Origin: JBLHUT01 sp047629975
Lineage (GTDB): Bacteria > Pseudomonadota > Alphaproteobacteria > Rhodobacterales > Rhodobacteraceae
Length of the DNA: 26,214 nt
Direction: 5' to 3'
NCBI GenBank assembly: GCA_047629975.1
Contig: JBLHUT010000013.1
Coordinates: 1-26,214 of the forward strand
Within the stretch, counting starts at the first letter, position 1. Every line of letters starts with the position of its first letter. A program made the translations under genes and the position numbers. Positions 1 through 8,193 of the stretch are shown piece after piece. Below the pieces are notes generated by a model, which was not told the origin of the DNA, made no database searches, and was given only the letters and a program-made list of their open reading frames with translations.

Positions 1-128
1 AAGGATGTTCGGTAGGCTGAAAGACTGGCGGCGCATCTCAACCCGTTACGACAGATCCCCAACCGTCTTCCTCTCTGCAATCGCTCTCGCCGCAGCCGTT
101 ATCTTCTGGTTATGAGTCCTGACCCTAG
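1..128 (+). mobile_element. right end of an IS5-family insertion sequence
   Basis: The transposase gene end at 113-115 is followed directly by GAGTCCTGACCCTAG (114-128), which has the form of the right terminal repeat in this IS group. The matching left repeat is outside the window, so the exact boundary and any target duplication cannot be confirmed. Confidence 0.5.
2..115 (+). CDS. IS5-family transposase, C-terminal fragment (cut by window edge)
   Basis: The reading frame open from the left edge encodes 37 residues, beginning RMFGRLKDWRRISTRYDR and ending in a hydrophobic AAAVIFWL tail. This is the characteristic C-terminus of DDE transposases of the IS5 family (IS427-like group). The upstream part, including the catalytic DDE residues, lies outside the window, so intactness cannot be judged. 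The stop TGA at 113-115 is followed at once by sequence that looks like a terminal inverted repeat. The next gene starts only 35 bp after this stop, so the IS sits just upstream of it and may have displaced its native promoter. Recognition is by family resemblance of the short tail; I am fairly sure of transposase, less of the subgroup. Confidence 0.75.
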   Translation, partial: RMFGRLKDWRRISTRYDRSPTVFLSAIALAAAVIFWL

Positions 129-150
129 GTTGCCGAGCTTCGGAGGCGTA

Positions 151-1176
151 ATGATTCGTATAGCGACATTGGCCGTTGGCCTGCTCGTTCTGCCACATCC
201 ATCTTTTGCTATCACGTTGGGTAACGTCGATATGGGTGATCTCGCAGATTACCACATGCTGTTTACCAATGGCGTCGATAAAGCCAAATGGCAGGGTGCA
301 TCCAAGGGGTATATAGGTGATGTTGCCGTAAACGGCGATATTGCAACTGAGGAAACATCGGGCAGTTTCGGTTACTCCGGAACAATCGTGACCAACGCAG
401 CCGATGTGGGTGCTTGGTCCGATATCGTGGATAACAACACCAGCCCGGACGTTCCCGTCACAACGGCGTTCACGTCGTTTGATCAAGACGCGACAATCAC
501 CGGATTGATCAGCGATTTTGATAATATATTGAGCACGGTCACGAGTTTGACAGCCACAGTCTGATTTGAGAATTTTTCAACCGACTCCCTGAACGGATTA
601 AATACGCAAAACGCCATTGATGAAACCACCATCATCAACATGACGTCGCAAGATTCAAATTCCACCGTCATCGATGTGACAGGGGATGCTGGTGATATTT
701 TCATCATTCGCTGGGACGACGACCTAGCGACAGCCGGATATCAGGGCACGACACAGTTCCAGTCCGGTGGCGGTATCAACCCGCTGGGCGATCTTAAGGC
801 GACCAACTTTATCAATGTGGCCGGTGTGATTAACTCGTCCGGTGGTGGATCAAACCCTTCCGGCTTGCAAAGTGATGTTAACCAGTTGAACACCGCGTTT
901 GGAGAGACAGTCAACGGTGGCGGTTTTTTCACTGGATACTGGTTTGTTACGGGTGACCCGACCGACGGCGTAAATGGCAATTTGAGCAACGCAATCATCG
1001 TCGGAAGCCTGTACACAAGTGCGACAGATATTACGCTGACGTCAGGAACAAGTGGCGTGTATGGTACGCCTCCGGCTGCGGCTGCGGCAGTCGTACCATT
1101 GCCCGCGTCCCTGTCCTTGCTGCTGATCTGTCTGGGTGGATTGGTGATGCGTCGCAAGCTGAAAAAAACCGCCTGA
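151..1176 (+). pseudogene. VPLPA-CTERM sorted secreted protein, interrupted by an in-frame TGA
   Basis: The frame starts at ATG 151 with GGAGG at 142-146 and encodes an N-terminal signal peptide (MIRIATLAVGLLVLPHPSFA). It runs to a TGA at 562-564, then stays open in the same frame with no further stop to 1176. The downstream part ends in VVPLPASLSLLLICLGGL followed by RRKLKK: a VPLPA motif, a hydrophobic segment and a basic tail, which is the exosortase-type sorting signal common in Rhodobacteraceae. Without the TGA this would be one protein of about 341 residues, low in Cys and rich in Gly, Ser, Thr and Asn, as expected for a surface protein. The central function is not recognised. One nonsense codon is the simplest explanation. 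A sequencing error, or two separate ORFs (151-564 and 640-1176), are alternatives, but the second would lack a signal peptide. Confidence 0.7.
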
Positions 1177-1229
1177 GCGCGGGATCGTTTCGGGCGAACG
1201 TGCCTGTGACACTGGTGAGAACAACAAAT

Positions 1230-1259
1230 GGGCTGCATGGATACATGCGGCCCTTTTTT
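1230..1259 (+). terminator. intrinsic terminator after the CTERM gene
   Basis: Inverted arms GGGCTGCATG (1230-1239) and CATGCGGCCC (1244-1253) flank a 4-nt loop and are followed by six T residues (1254-1259). It lies 53 bp after the stop codon and is a textbook rho-independent terminator on the plus strand. Confidence 0.85.
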
Positions 1260-1261
1260 GT

Positions 1262-1804
1262 GCGATCTGCTGCCTATGGAATGCCTCGTTCAGCGCATCA
1301 ACGCAAAAGCCAGCCTCCAACGTGTTCGAGATGAGCCGCGCCTCATTGGTAGATATGTGATGTCAGCACACCCGCTGCCCGGCAGCACAGTGTGAGAGGG
1401 GAAGCTGGTTGGGCCGGTCGACGCCGCAGCAGGTAGGGGTATCTTATGCCCCTTAGCGGCCTTGCTGGTGTAGGGTTTCTGGTAGATCGGCATGAAACCC
1501 ATCAACCGGCTAAGGCGGCGAATGCGCTTCTCATTTACGAGGTGGCCCTCACTGCGTAAATGGCACGTCATTTGGCTACCGTCATAGAACGGCGTCTCAA
1601 GGAATTGTTTGTCACCTCTCATCGAAACTGTGTTTCGACTGCTGGCCAGCGGATCACGCACATCAGATCGAGGTGCATCTCGCTCCCACCTTTGGGTTCA
1701 TAGTAAAATGACGACCGCGACATCGACAGCAGGGCGCATTGCCTGCCAACAGACAGGCTTGGGATATTTGACCTAGCCATTTTGCGCCTCACTTTCCGGT
1801 CCAC
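1262..1804 (-). pseudogene. IS3-family transposase orfB (integrase core), frameshifted and truncated
   Basis: The first part (about 1804-1620) reads RKMARSNIPSLSVGRQCALLSMSRSSFYYEP, the usual orfB start. In another frame (about 1600-1330) come DGSQMTCHLRSEGHLVNEKR, then MGFMPIYQKP and GCADITYLPMRRG. The last is the region just before the first catalytic Asp of the rve integrase core. A further frame then carries RLISNTLEAGFCVDALNEAF (about 1275-1335). Intact relatives have roughly twenty extra residues between the last two blocks, so there is an internal deletion plus frameshifts. The C-terminal third is missing. No functional transposase can be made. Confidence 0.7.
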
Positions 1805-2070
1805 GGCTTGAGCTTTCGTGACAAAAAATCATTGGCGACAGCCAACTCCCCGATCTTGGCGTGCAGGTCTTTTACCTGCTCTTCGTCGACTTCTGGCGCT
1901 TTCCGGCTGCCGCGCACCAAGACACCCGACGCGCCTTCAAGCAAGGCCCGCTTCCATTGATGGATCATCGTCGGGTGAATCCTGAACCGGCTGCGCAGTT
2001 CTTCGCCTTTCAGCGCGTCCAACGCCACCTAGACCCTGAACTCCGGGTGATGTTGCTTCCGTTTCGACAT
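1789..2070 (-). pseudogene. IS3-family transposase orfA (helix-turn-helix protein) with internal stop
   Basis: Read from ATG at 2070 the frame gives MSKRKQHHPEFRV, then TAG at 2029-2031, then continues in frame as VALDALKGEELRSRF and onward to 1789. Intact relatives have a lysine codon near the interrupted position, so a single nonsense change is likely. The remaining part holds the helix-turn-helix (RFRIHPTMIHQWKRALLEGA) and the helical segment DLHAKIGELAVANDFLSRKL that usually forms a leucine zipper. An AAGGAG-like site lies just upstream of 2070 on the minus strand. It overlaps the start of orfB, as normal in IS3 elements that use -1 frameshifting. Confidence 0.75.
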
Positions 2071-2185
2071 ATCTGATCTCCTTCGTAGTGAAGATCAGCA
2101 GACTACAAATTGCAGCTTACGTCAGTGTCCGATTTTCGGAGGGCAGCTCATTGACCTCTCTTGGAATAGCGGAGAGCAGTGCCCT

Positions 2186-3043
2186 TCAAAGGGTTTTAAG
2201 GAAACTTGTGATCTTTGAAGCAATCATTTCGGGTGCCTCTTCGTGCATCAGGTGCCCAAGGTCCGCGATCAGTTCGAAATGCGCATCCGGCATCATTGTT
2301 CGGGCTTGCGAGGATGTTTCGGGCGGAACTGTCAGATCCCCGCCACCGGCCAGAAACAAAGTGGGCACATCGAGGCCCGGCAATCTGTCTCTCAATCCGG
2401 ACAGTCGCCATTGGGCCATCATTGTCAGCGTGCCGTCTATATGGGACCGCTCTCCGAGGGTTGCCCGATACAAGTCAAGACCGCGCTTATCCAGATGGCT
2501 GCCTGTTCCTTCAACAAGGTTCTGAACGGATGTGTTGCGGGCCAGTCTTGCAAAAGTGGCCGAGACCAGCGGATTGAGCGCCAGAACCTTTGCCATCATC
2601 GGAAACAGCCAGCCGGATACGCCTTTGAAATCATCTAACGCAGCGTTCAGGCCGATTATGGCACGGGGCGGTTGAAGCAATGCAAGTTGCAGCGCCAGAG
2701 CGGCGCCAGCCGAATGGCCGACAATGGCCAACGGCACCACTTCCAGTTTGGCAAGAAGGCTGGCGATATCCTGTGCCATGAGCGGCAGCGAAGAGCGCTG
2801 CATGACGCCAAGACGTGTAAACCCGTGTCCGGGCAAATCCGGCGCAATCACCCGGTAATTCTGTGATAGAACCGGTAACAGGTCGCGCCAGCTGTGAGTT
2901 GCGCCGCCCGCACCGTGCAGCAGCAGCAGGGCAGGCGCGTCTGTGGGGCCGGCATCCTGAACGTGCCATCTGTGTGGACGCGAGGCCATAAACTGCGACG
3001 CATCGGCATTCGGCCAGATGTCGCGATAGTTTTCCCATCTCAT
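2186..3043 (-). CDS. bchO: BchO, alpha/beta-hydrolase of the magnesium chelatase operon
   Basis: A 285-residue alpha/beta-hydrolase-fold protein found with magnesium chelatase genes in purple bacteria. Its exact reaction is not established in the family; a role linked to magnesium chelation or bacteriochlorophyll synthesis is assumed from constant linkage to bchID. Visible features are the oxyanion-hole segment LLLLHGAGGATHSW (residues 39-52), the nucleophile elbow GHSAG (109-113, Ser111), a likely acid Asp236 in GGGDLTVP and the catalytic His264 in DLGHLMHEEAPE, so the triad is intact. The length is normal. It is the last gene of the leftward crtA-bchI-bchD-bchO operon, 8 bp after the bchD stop codon. 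Its own stop lies about 35 bp from a decayed IS3 element, which marks the end of the cluster here. I see no clear terminator after it. Confidence 0.92.
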   Translation of the reverse strand: MRWENYRDIWPNADASQFMASRPHRWHVQDAGPTDAPALLLLHGAGGATHSWRDLLPVLSQNYRVIAPDLPGHGFTRLGVMQRSSLPLMAQDIASLLAKLEVVPLAIVGHSAGAALALQLALLQPPRAIIGLNAALDDFKGVSGWLFPMMAKVLALNPLVSATFARLARNTSVQNLVEGTGSHLDKRGLDLYRATLGERSHIDGTLTMMAQWRLSGLRDRLPGLDVPTLFLAGGGDLTVPPETSSQARTMMPDAHFELIADLGHLMHEEAPEMIASKITSFLKTL

Positions 3044-3051
3044 TTCGACGC

Positions 3052-4749
3052 CTAGCAGTCGATGGCGGCCGAGACAGCCGATGACAGCCGCTGTGCGTCG
3101 GCACGCGGCAGGGCGATATAGGGCGCGTGCATGGTTCTGGCCAGCGCCTCGAGCGGTTTTGTCGGACGGGCGCCCATGTCGATGACCAGCGCGGGCGTTT
3201 CATAGCTGCGCAGGGACCGTGCCAGAAGTTCGGCGTCGTCATTGGCGGCCTTGCGGTTGGCGGTGCCATCAAGGGCGATATTGGCCCGACCGTCGGTCAG
3301 CAAGGCGACGGTTGGCGTCATGCCTTTTCCACGCGCGCTCATCGCGAGTTCGAGAGCGACCTTCAACCCGGAGGCTAGGGGTGTGCCACCACCGCCGGGA
3401 AGCGCGCAAAGCCGACGTTTGGTTTGCACCAGAGACCGGGTCGGAGGCAGCAAAAGATCGGCGCGGATGCCTCTGAACGCGATAAGCGCCACGTGGTCGC
3501 GACGGGCATAGGCCTCTGCCAACAGCAGCTCCACGGCCCCTTTGGCTTCGGCCAGTCGCGATACCGCAGCAGAGCCGCTGGCATCGACCACAAAAATCAA
3601 AAGCCGGTCGGATTTCTCTTCGAACCGTTTGGTGCGAATGTCGGGCGTCCGGATATGCAAAGCCTGATGATGCGGTGCCATTTTGGCCCGCACAGCCTGC
3701 CACGGGGCCGCCGCCCGAAGCGTTGCGATCAGGTCGATCTTGCTTGTCCCGTCAAGCCGTCCCTGCCGTGAAGGGATGGGGCGACCACGGCGGTTGGACT
3801 TTTTCTTGGCGCCGGCGCCACCGCCCTGCGAGCTGCTTTTGGGGGCTTTTGAAGCGGCAATCCTTGCGAGCAAGTCCGCAGGTAACAACGCTTTCACAGC
3901 CTCCAGCACGACCTCTTGGGGGATCTCCATTTCCGACTGCCCATCCACCGTTTCCTGCTCCTTGGACTGTTCGGGAGCGTCCTGAGTATCCGGCTCGGGT
4001 TGATCGGGCGGCATGTCGTCAGCCGGCGGTTCCGGCATTTGTGTGGCGCGCGGCCCCAGCACCAGTTCGGCCGCAACCTTGAGGTCTTCGGTGGTCACCA
4101 CGCCGCGGGCGCACAGGGCGGCATGGGCCTTTGCGGCGCGCAGGCCAAGCAAGGGCGCGCGCAGGCTATCAATGCCAAGCCGCACGGCGATCGAGGTCAT
4201 ATCCGCCAAGGCACTGTCGGGCACAACGATGTCGTGCAAGCGTCCGACGGGATGCGCAATGCTTAGCTTGTTGATTGAAAACTCACGTGTTTCAAGCCAT
4301 GGCACATCATCAAGATCAAGATGCAGAGCCAACCGGTCGACCAGTGCCGATGGCAGCGTTTCTTCGGGGTCTACCCCTTCGTCAAGGGCGATCAGGCAGT
4401 GGCCTGTATCCTTGTCCAGCGCGGCGGAAAGCCGCGCCGACAGCGCCGAGCTTGTCCGCTCGGCCATCGGCATAACAAGCGCTGTGGCGCGCGCCAGAAT
4501 GCCTTCCTGATAAACGACCTTGCCAGTGTTCAGAGTGTTCGACAGATCGACCCCTCCGAAAAGCTGTTCATCGGAGATCGCGGGATGGATCTTGCGGCAG
4601 GGCAGCGGCAAGCCTGCCAATGCGGCCACCAACCTGTCGCGCACCGGCCCCGATCGCGCCCGAAGCCAGATCCCGCCCAGCCCTGCGGGGTCAATGGCCA
4701 GCAGGGTAAGCGCAAGTTCGGCGCGCTGCCAAGAGGGATGGAGTGTCAC
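3052..4749 (-). CDS. bchD: Magnesium chelatase subunit D
   Basis: The 565-residue D subunit of the ATP-dependent magnesium chelatase that inserts Mg2+ into protoporphyrin IX, the first committed step to bacteriochlorophyll. The N-terminal half (about 1-235) is a degenerate AAA+ domain with no Walker A motif, as usual for BchD. Residues about 238-282 form the Pro/Asp/Glu-rich linker. The C-terminal half is a von Willebrand A (integrin I) domain with the metal-binding MIDAS motif DASGS at 389-393. It starts with GTG at 4747-4749, overlapping the bchI stop as GTGA, which implies translational coupling to its partner subunit. The BchI and BchD rings associate and deliver energy to BchH, whose gene is not in the window. 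Confidence 0.95.
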   Translation of the reverse strand: MTLHPSWQRAELALTLLAIDPAGLGGIWLRARSGPVRDRLVAALAGLPLPCRKIHPAISDEQLFGGVDLSNTLNTGKVVYQEGILARATALVMPMAERTSSALSARLSAALDKDTGHCLIALDEGVDPEETLPSALVDRLALHLDLDDVPWLETREFSINKLSIAHPVGRLHDIVVPDSALADMTSIAVRLGIDSLRAPLLGLRAAKAHAALCARGVVTTEDLKVAAELVLGPRATQMPEPPADDMPPDQPEPDTQDAPEQSKEQETVDGQSEMEIPQEVVLEAVKALLPADLLARIAASKAPKSSSQGGGAGAKKKSNRRGRPIPSRQGRLDGTSKIDLIATLRAAAPWQAVRAKMAPHHQALHIRTPDIRTKRFEEKSDRLLIFVVDASGSAAVSRLAEAKGAVELLLAEAYARRDHVALIAFRGIRADLLLPPTRSLVQTKRRLCALPGGGGTPLASGLKVALELAMSARGKGMTPTVALLTDGRANIALDGTANRKAANDDAELLARSLRSYETPALVIDMGARPTKPLEALARTMHAPYIALPRADAQRLSSAVSAAIDC

Positions 4750-5750
4750 CCTAGGACCTCTTCGACGACACGTCCGACACGCACGCTTGATCCTGCCTCG
4801 TCCAGAGGATCACGGCGCAGACGATGGCGCAGCGCAGAGGCTGCAATTGATTTGACGTGCTGGACAGAGACCGTTTCGGCACCTTCATAGGCTGCCAGGG
4901 CCCGTCCGGCCCGCAAGAGGGTCAATTCACCCCGAAGCCCGTCAGACCCAAGTGCTATGCAAAGTGCGGCACAGGCCCGAAGCGTGGCATCGGGGGTATC
5001 AAGCCCTCTCAGAGCGTCGCGGGCGGTGACGATGCGGGCGCGTTCCTTGGCATCTTCCTTCTCCCAGATATCCATAAAGGTATCGTAATCTGTTTCATAG
5101 GCATCGCGGCGGCGAATCACGTCGATGCGGGTGTCGATATCCTTGGGGGAGGTTACTTCGACCGACAGGCCGAACCGGTCAAGCAACTGCGGGCGCAGTT
5201 CGCCTTCCTCGGGGTTGCCTGATCCGACGAGCACGAACTTTGCCGCGTGACGGATCGACAGCCCTTCGCGTTCGACGACATTTTCACCCGATTGTGCCAC
5301 ATCAAGCAACAGATCGACGATGTGGTCCTCCAGAAGATTTACCTCGTCAATATAAAGATAGCCGCGGTTTGCGCGCGCCAGCAGACCGGCCTCAAAGGCT
5401 TTTTCGCCCCGCGTCAGGGCCTTTTCGATGTCCAATGCGCCGACGACGCGGTCTTCGGTGACGCCAAGCGGCAGGTCGATAACCGGCGTTGGCATGCTGA
5501 CCATCTGCGTGCTCTCGACCTTGGCCCAGGCAGGGCAGTCGGACAGCTTTGCCGAATTGACGGGGCAGCCCTCTACGGCGTTGATCGGGGGCAACAGCCC
5601 GCCAAGTGCGCGCACCGCGGTGGATTTTCCGGTGCCTCTGTCGCCGAACACCAGAACGCCACCGATCGACGGATCAATCGCGGTGAGGATCATCGCCCGT
5701 TTCATTTCTTCCTGACCGACGATGGCAGAAAAGGGGAAGGGTTGTTTCAT
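4746..5750 (-). CDS. bchI: Magnesium chelatase ATPase subunit I
   Basis: The 334-residue AAA+ ATPase subunit of magnesium chelatase; it hydrolyses ATP while complexed with BchD to drive Mg2+ insertion by BchH. The start is placed at ATG 5748-5750 (MKQPFPFSAIVGQEEM), matching the normal family N-terminus and preceded by a GGAG site. The open frame extends 14 codons further up, but that part lies inside crtA. Walker A is GDRGTGKS (36-43). Walker B is GYLYIDEVNLL, followed by the sensor segment LVGSGNPEEGELRPQLLDRFGL. The start overlaps the crtA stop by one base (TAATG) and the end overlaps bchD by 4 bp, so the operon is tightly coupled. Length and motifs are typical and complete. Confidence 0.96.
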   Translation of the reverse strand: MKQPFPFSAIVGQEEMKRAMILTAIDPSIGGVLVFGDRGTGKSTAVRALGGLLPPINAVEGCPVNSAKLSDCPAWAKVESTQMVSMPTPVIDLPLGVTEDRVVGALDIEKALTRGEKAFEAGLLARANRGYLYIDEVNLLEDHIVDLLLDVAQSGENVVEREGLSIRHAAKFVLVGSGNPEEGELRPQLLDRFGLSVEVTSPKDIDTRIDVIRRRDAYETDYDTFMDIWEKEDAKERARIVTARDALRGLDTPDATLRACAALCIALGSDGLRGELTLLRAGRALAAYEGAETVSVQHVKSIAASALRHRLRRDPLDEAGSSVRVGRVVEEVLG

Positions 5751-6508
5751 TAGAAAACTCCAAGGTTGGCGAGAGGGCTTTTGCCCTCCCATTGCCCGCT
5801 GTCACCGAGAATACGGAAGCGGGCGTAAAGCTCTTCACGGAACCACGCGCCGTCGCGAACGGCCTGTATGGCCTGTGCGTGGGGTCCGTTAGGGGATCTT
5901 GCGAAATCGGCCATCGCGCGCACGTCGGGCCAGATTGAAAAGGTAACTTGCTGCATCCACGGCACTTCTCCGATGCCGATTTTAAAGGCAACATTCGGGT
6001 CGGCGCCGATGGTTCGCGAGATGTTGGGAACCCGCCGCCAGAATTTCATCGCCACAGAGGGCTTTACTGTGGCACGGGTCAGCGCGGCAATCGGTGCCGG
6101 TTTGGTGTCGGCCCCCGTTTGGGACACCGTTTCGGACCCCGCGTCGGGGTCAACGTCACTTTGTGCAACATCGAACGGATTGGCCCCAGACCACGCGCCG
6201 CGCACGGATGTCGTGCTTAAAAACACCGTCCATGTTTCCGATGACTTGTTGCGCCATCTTTCAAAGACGGGCGCGCGTGCGGTTTGCTCCCGTGCGGTTG
6301 CTTCGTCAGGCCAGGTTGCAAGGATCGCCCAGACAGCAGTGTTCGGGATCGGTGTGAATCCCTCCCCAAGCCCCGAGCCGCATAATTTCCAGAACCCGAT
6401 GCCGGGGACACGCGGCAAAGAAAGACGTGCGGCCCCCATTTGCCCAAGCACCCACAGGCGCGCGGACCACGCATCGAATCTATGAAAGCTGAGGCTGACG
6501 GTCTGCAA
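5750..6508 (-). CDS. crtA: Spheroidene monooxygenase
   Basis: CrtA (252 residues) adds the keto group at C-2 of spheroidene to give spheroidenone under oxygen, the terminal step of the spheroidene pathway. The N-terminus (MQTVSLSFHRFDAWSARLW) and the block GFWKLCGSGLGEGFTPIPNT are close to known CrtA proteins. The start codon is TTG at 6506-6508: no ATG occurs before the conserved N-terminus, and a GGGAG site lies about 10 nt upstream. A linker around residues 110-140 is rich in Ala, Asp and Thr and looks variable. It leads the leftward operon with bchIDO and faces crtI across a 131-bp control region with two PpsR-type palindromes, the nearer one about 20 bp upstream of the TTG. Presence of this gene predicts spheroidenone in aerobically grown cells. 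Confidence 0.93.
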   Translation of the reverse strand: MQTVSLSFHRFDAWSARLWVLGQMGAARLSLPRVPGIGFWKLCGSGLGEGFTPIPNTAVWAILATWPDEATAREQTARAPVFERWRNKSSETWTVFLSTTSVRGAWSGANPFDVAQSDVDPDAGSETVSQTGADTKPAPIAALTRATVKPSVAMKFWRRVPNISRTIGADPNVAFKIGIGEVPWMQQVTFSIWPDVRAMADFARSPNGPHAQAIQAVRDGAWFREELYARFRILGDSGQWEGKSPLANLGVF

Positions 6509-6527
6509 AATACGCGACTCCCTGATG

Positions 6528-6545
6528 TGTCTATTTACTGTGACA
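6528..6545. promoter_or_regulatory. PpsR/CrtJ-type operator, crtA side
   Basis: A perfect TGT-N12-ACA match (TGT 6528-6530, ACA 6543-6545), with the core TGTC...GACA symmetric. It lies about 20 bp upstream of the crtA start. In Rhodobacter this motif binds the PpsR (CrtJ) repressor of pigment genes under oxygen. Binding is inferred from the motif and location. Confidence 0.8.
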
Positions 6546-6606
6546 CTTTTTCACGTAGGAATAAACCCGTCTTGATGTTTCTTTTCAAGGGTGCTTTGTA
6601 AAAGTT

Positions 6607-6624
6607 GTAAACTAAACTAGACAT
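6607..6624. promoter_or_regulatory. PpsR/CrtJ-type operator, crtI side
   Basis: A second perfect TGT-N12-ACA (TGT 6607-6609, ACA 6622-6624) lies 15 bp upstream of the crtI ATG. It is 61 bp from the crtA-side site, so the two could be bridged by a repressor tetramer through looping or could act separately on the two divergent promoters. This spacing differs from the side-by-side pairs at crtE and bchC. Confidence 0.75.
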
Positions 6625-6639
6625 TGGTAACGTGATCAC

Positions 6640-8187
6640 ATGACTGAAACGACTCCCCCCCGCGCAGTAGTGATTGGCGCCGGCCTTGGTGGGCTCTCTG
6701 CCGCGATGCGGCTGGGCGCGAAAGGCTATGCCGTCACTTTAATCGACAAACTTGACCGTCCCGGCGGACGTGGCTCTTCGATCACCCAGAACGGACACCG
6801 ATTCGACCTTGGTCCGACGATCGTCACCGTTCCGCAGGTGTTCGAGCAGTTATGGGCAGAATGCGGACGGGACTTTCGCAAGGATGTCGATCTGCGCCCT
6901 GTCGATCCGTATTACGAAATCCGTTGGGATGACGGCTCTACGTTCACTGTCCGGCAGGACGAGGCCGCGATGTTGGCCGAGGTTGCGCGAATCGCTCCGG
7001 GGGATGTGAAGGGTTACAAGAAGTTTCTGGTCGATAGCGAAAAACGGTATCGCTTCGGCTTTGAAGGGCTGGGGCGCCGCCCGATGAACAAGCTTTGGGA
7101 TTTGATCAAGGAGCTGCCGGGTTTTGTGGCGCTGCGGGCCGATAAATCCGTCTATGCCCACGCGGCGTCCCGTGTAAAAGACCCGAGGCTGCGTATGGCG
7201 CTGTCGTTTCATCCGCTCTTTATCGGAGGAGATCCGGTCAATGTGACGTCGATGTATATCCTAGTGAGCCATTTGGAAAAGCAATTCGGAGTGCATTATT
7301 CAATGGGCGGCGTGCAGGCCATGGCCGACGCAATGGTCGACGTGATCCGTGATCAGGGCGGGACCGTGCAGATGAATGCCCAAGTCGACGAGATATTGAC
7401 CCGAAACGGCAAGGTAACAGGCGTGCGTACCGGCGACGGAGACTTGCTTGAGGCCGAGATTGTCGTGTCGAACGCGGATCCGGGCCATACGTACGACCGC
7501 TTGATGCGCAATCACAAAAAGAAGCGCTGGACGCCGGAAAAGCTGAAGCGCTCGCGCTGGTCCATGGGGCTTTATGTCTGGTACTTCGGGACCAAGGGCA
7601 CGCGCGATATGTGGGGCGATGTAGGGCACCACACGATCCTGAACGCGCCGCGGTATCGCGGGCTTTTGAAAGATATCTTCATCCGCAAGCACCTTGCCGA
7701 GGATATGTCGATTTATCTGCATCGCCCGTCAGTCACCGACCCGAGCTGTGCGCCCGAGGGCGATGACACATTTTACGCGCTGTCGCCTGTGCCGAATCTC
7801 ACGGGTGCCAACCCGGTGGATTGGGAAACACAGCAGGAAATTTATCGTCAAAAGGTCGAAAAGGTTCTGCATGAAAAGCTGATTCCGGGGTTTGCCGATC
7901 ATCTGAGCGCATCAGAGATTTTCACCCCAAACACCTTTGAAAGCCGCTATCTCAGCCCGCATGGATCGGGGTTCTCGCTTGAGCCGCGGATTTTCCAAAG
8001 CGCGTGGTTCAGGCCGCATAACATCAGTGAAGAGGTCAGTGGCCTGTTTCTCGTCGGTGCGGGAACCCATCCCGGTGCTGGTATCCCGAGCGTTGTGACC
8101 TCGTCCGAGGTGTTGACGCAACTTGTGCCCGAGGTGCCTGCGCATCGTCGTGCTGTTTCTTTGAAAACTAAAATGGCAGCGGAGTGA
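6640..8187 (+). CDS. crtI: Phytoene desaturase (neurosporene-forming type)
   Basis: A 515-residue FAD-dependent carotenoid desaturase that introduces double bonds into phytoene; in Rhodobacter relatives the product is mainly neurosporene by three steps. The dinucleotide-binding motif is at residues about 9-42 (VVIGAGLGGLSAAMRL, then GRGS after the second strand). The C-terminal signature FLVGAGTHPGAGIPSVVTSS is intact. Length is typical. The start ATG 6640 has no obvious Shine-Dalgarno sequence and lies close behind a PpsR-type palindrome. It heads the rightward operon crtI-crtB-tspO; crtB starts 6 bp after its stop. The product specificity (three or four desaturations) cannot be read from motifs, but the presence of crtA, crtC, crtD and crtF makes the spheroidene route likely. 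Confidence 0.96.
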   Translation: MTETTPPRAVVIGAGLGGLSAAMRLGAKGYAVTLIDKLDRPGGRGSSITQNGHRFDLGPTIVTVPQVFEQLWAECGRDFRKDVDLRPVDPYYEIRWDDGSTFTVRQDEAAMLAEVARIAPGDVKGYKKFLVDSEKRYRFGFEGLGRRPMNKLWDLIKELPGFVALRADKSVYAHAASRVKDPRLRMALSFHPLFIGGDPVNVTSMYILVSHLEKQFGVHYSMGGVQAMADAMVDVIRDQGGTVQMNAQVDEILTRNGKVTGVRTGDGDLLEAEIVVSNADPGHTYDRLMRNHKKKRWTPEKLKRSRWSMGLYVWYFGTKGTRDMWGDVGHHTILNAPRYRGLLKDIFIRKHLAEDMSIYLHRPSVTDPSCAPEGDDTFYALSPVPNLTGANPVDWETQQEIYRQKVEKVLHEKLIPGFADHLSASEIFTPNTFESRYLSPHGSGFSLEPRIFQSAWFRPHNISEEVSGLFLVGAGTHPGAGIPSVVTSSEVLTQLVPEVPAHRRAVSLKTKMAAE

Positions 8188-8193
8188 CCCGTC

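Larger units (their letters stand above)
1262..2150 (-). mobile_element. degraded, truncated IS3-family insertion sequence
   Basis: Both IS3-type genes are recognisable on the minus strand but broken. orfA has an internal stop. orfB is frameshifted or internally deleted and lacks its 3' half. The intact end is at about 2150, where the minus strand starts TGAGCTGCCCTCCG, a typical IS3-family terminal repeat. I found no partner repeat on the left, where recognisable transposase coding fades at about 1262 next to the terminator of the neighbouring gene. The relic is immobile by itself. Confidence 0.75.

Noticed and set aside
2151..2185. Possible terminator after bchO (CTCTC/GAGAG)
   Set aside because: A 5-bp stem with long loop and no T run on the minus strand.
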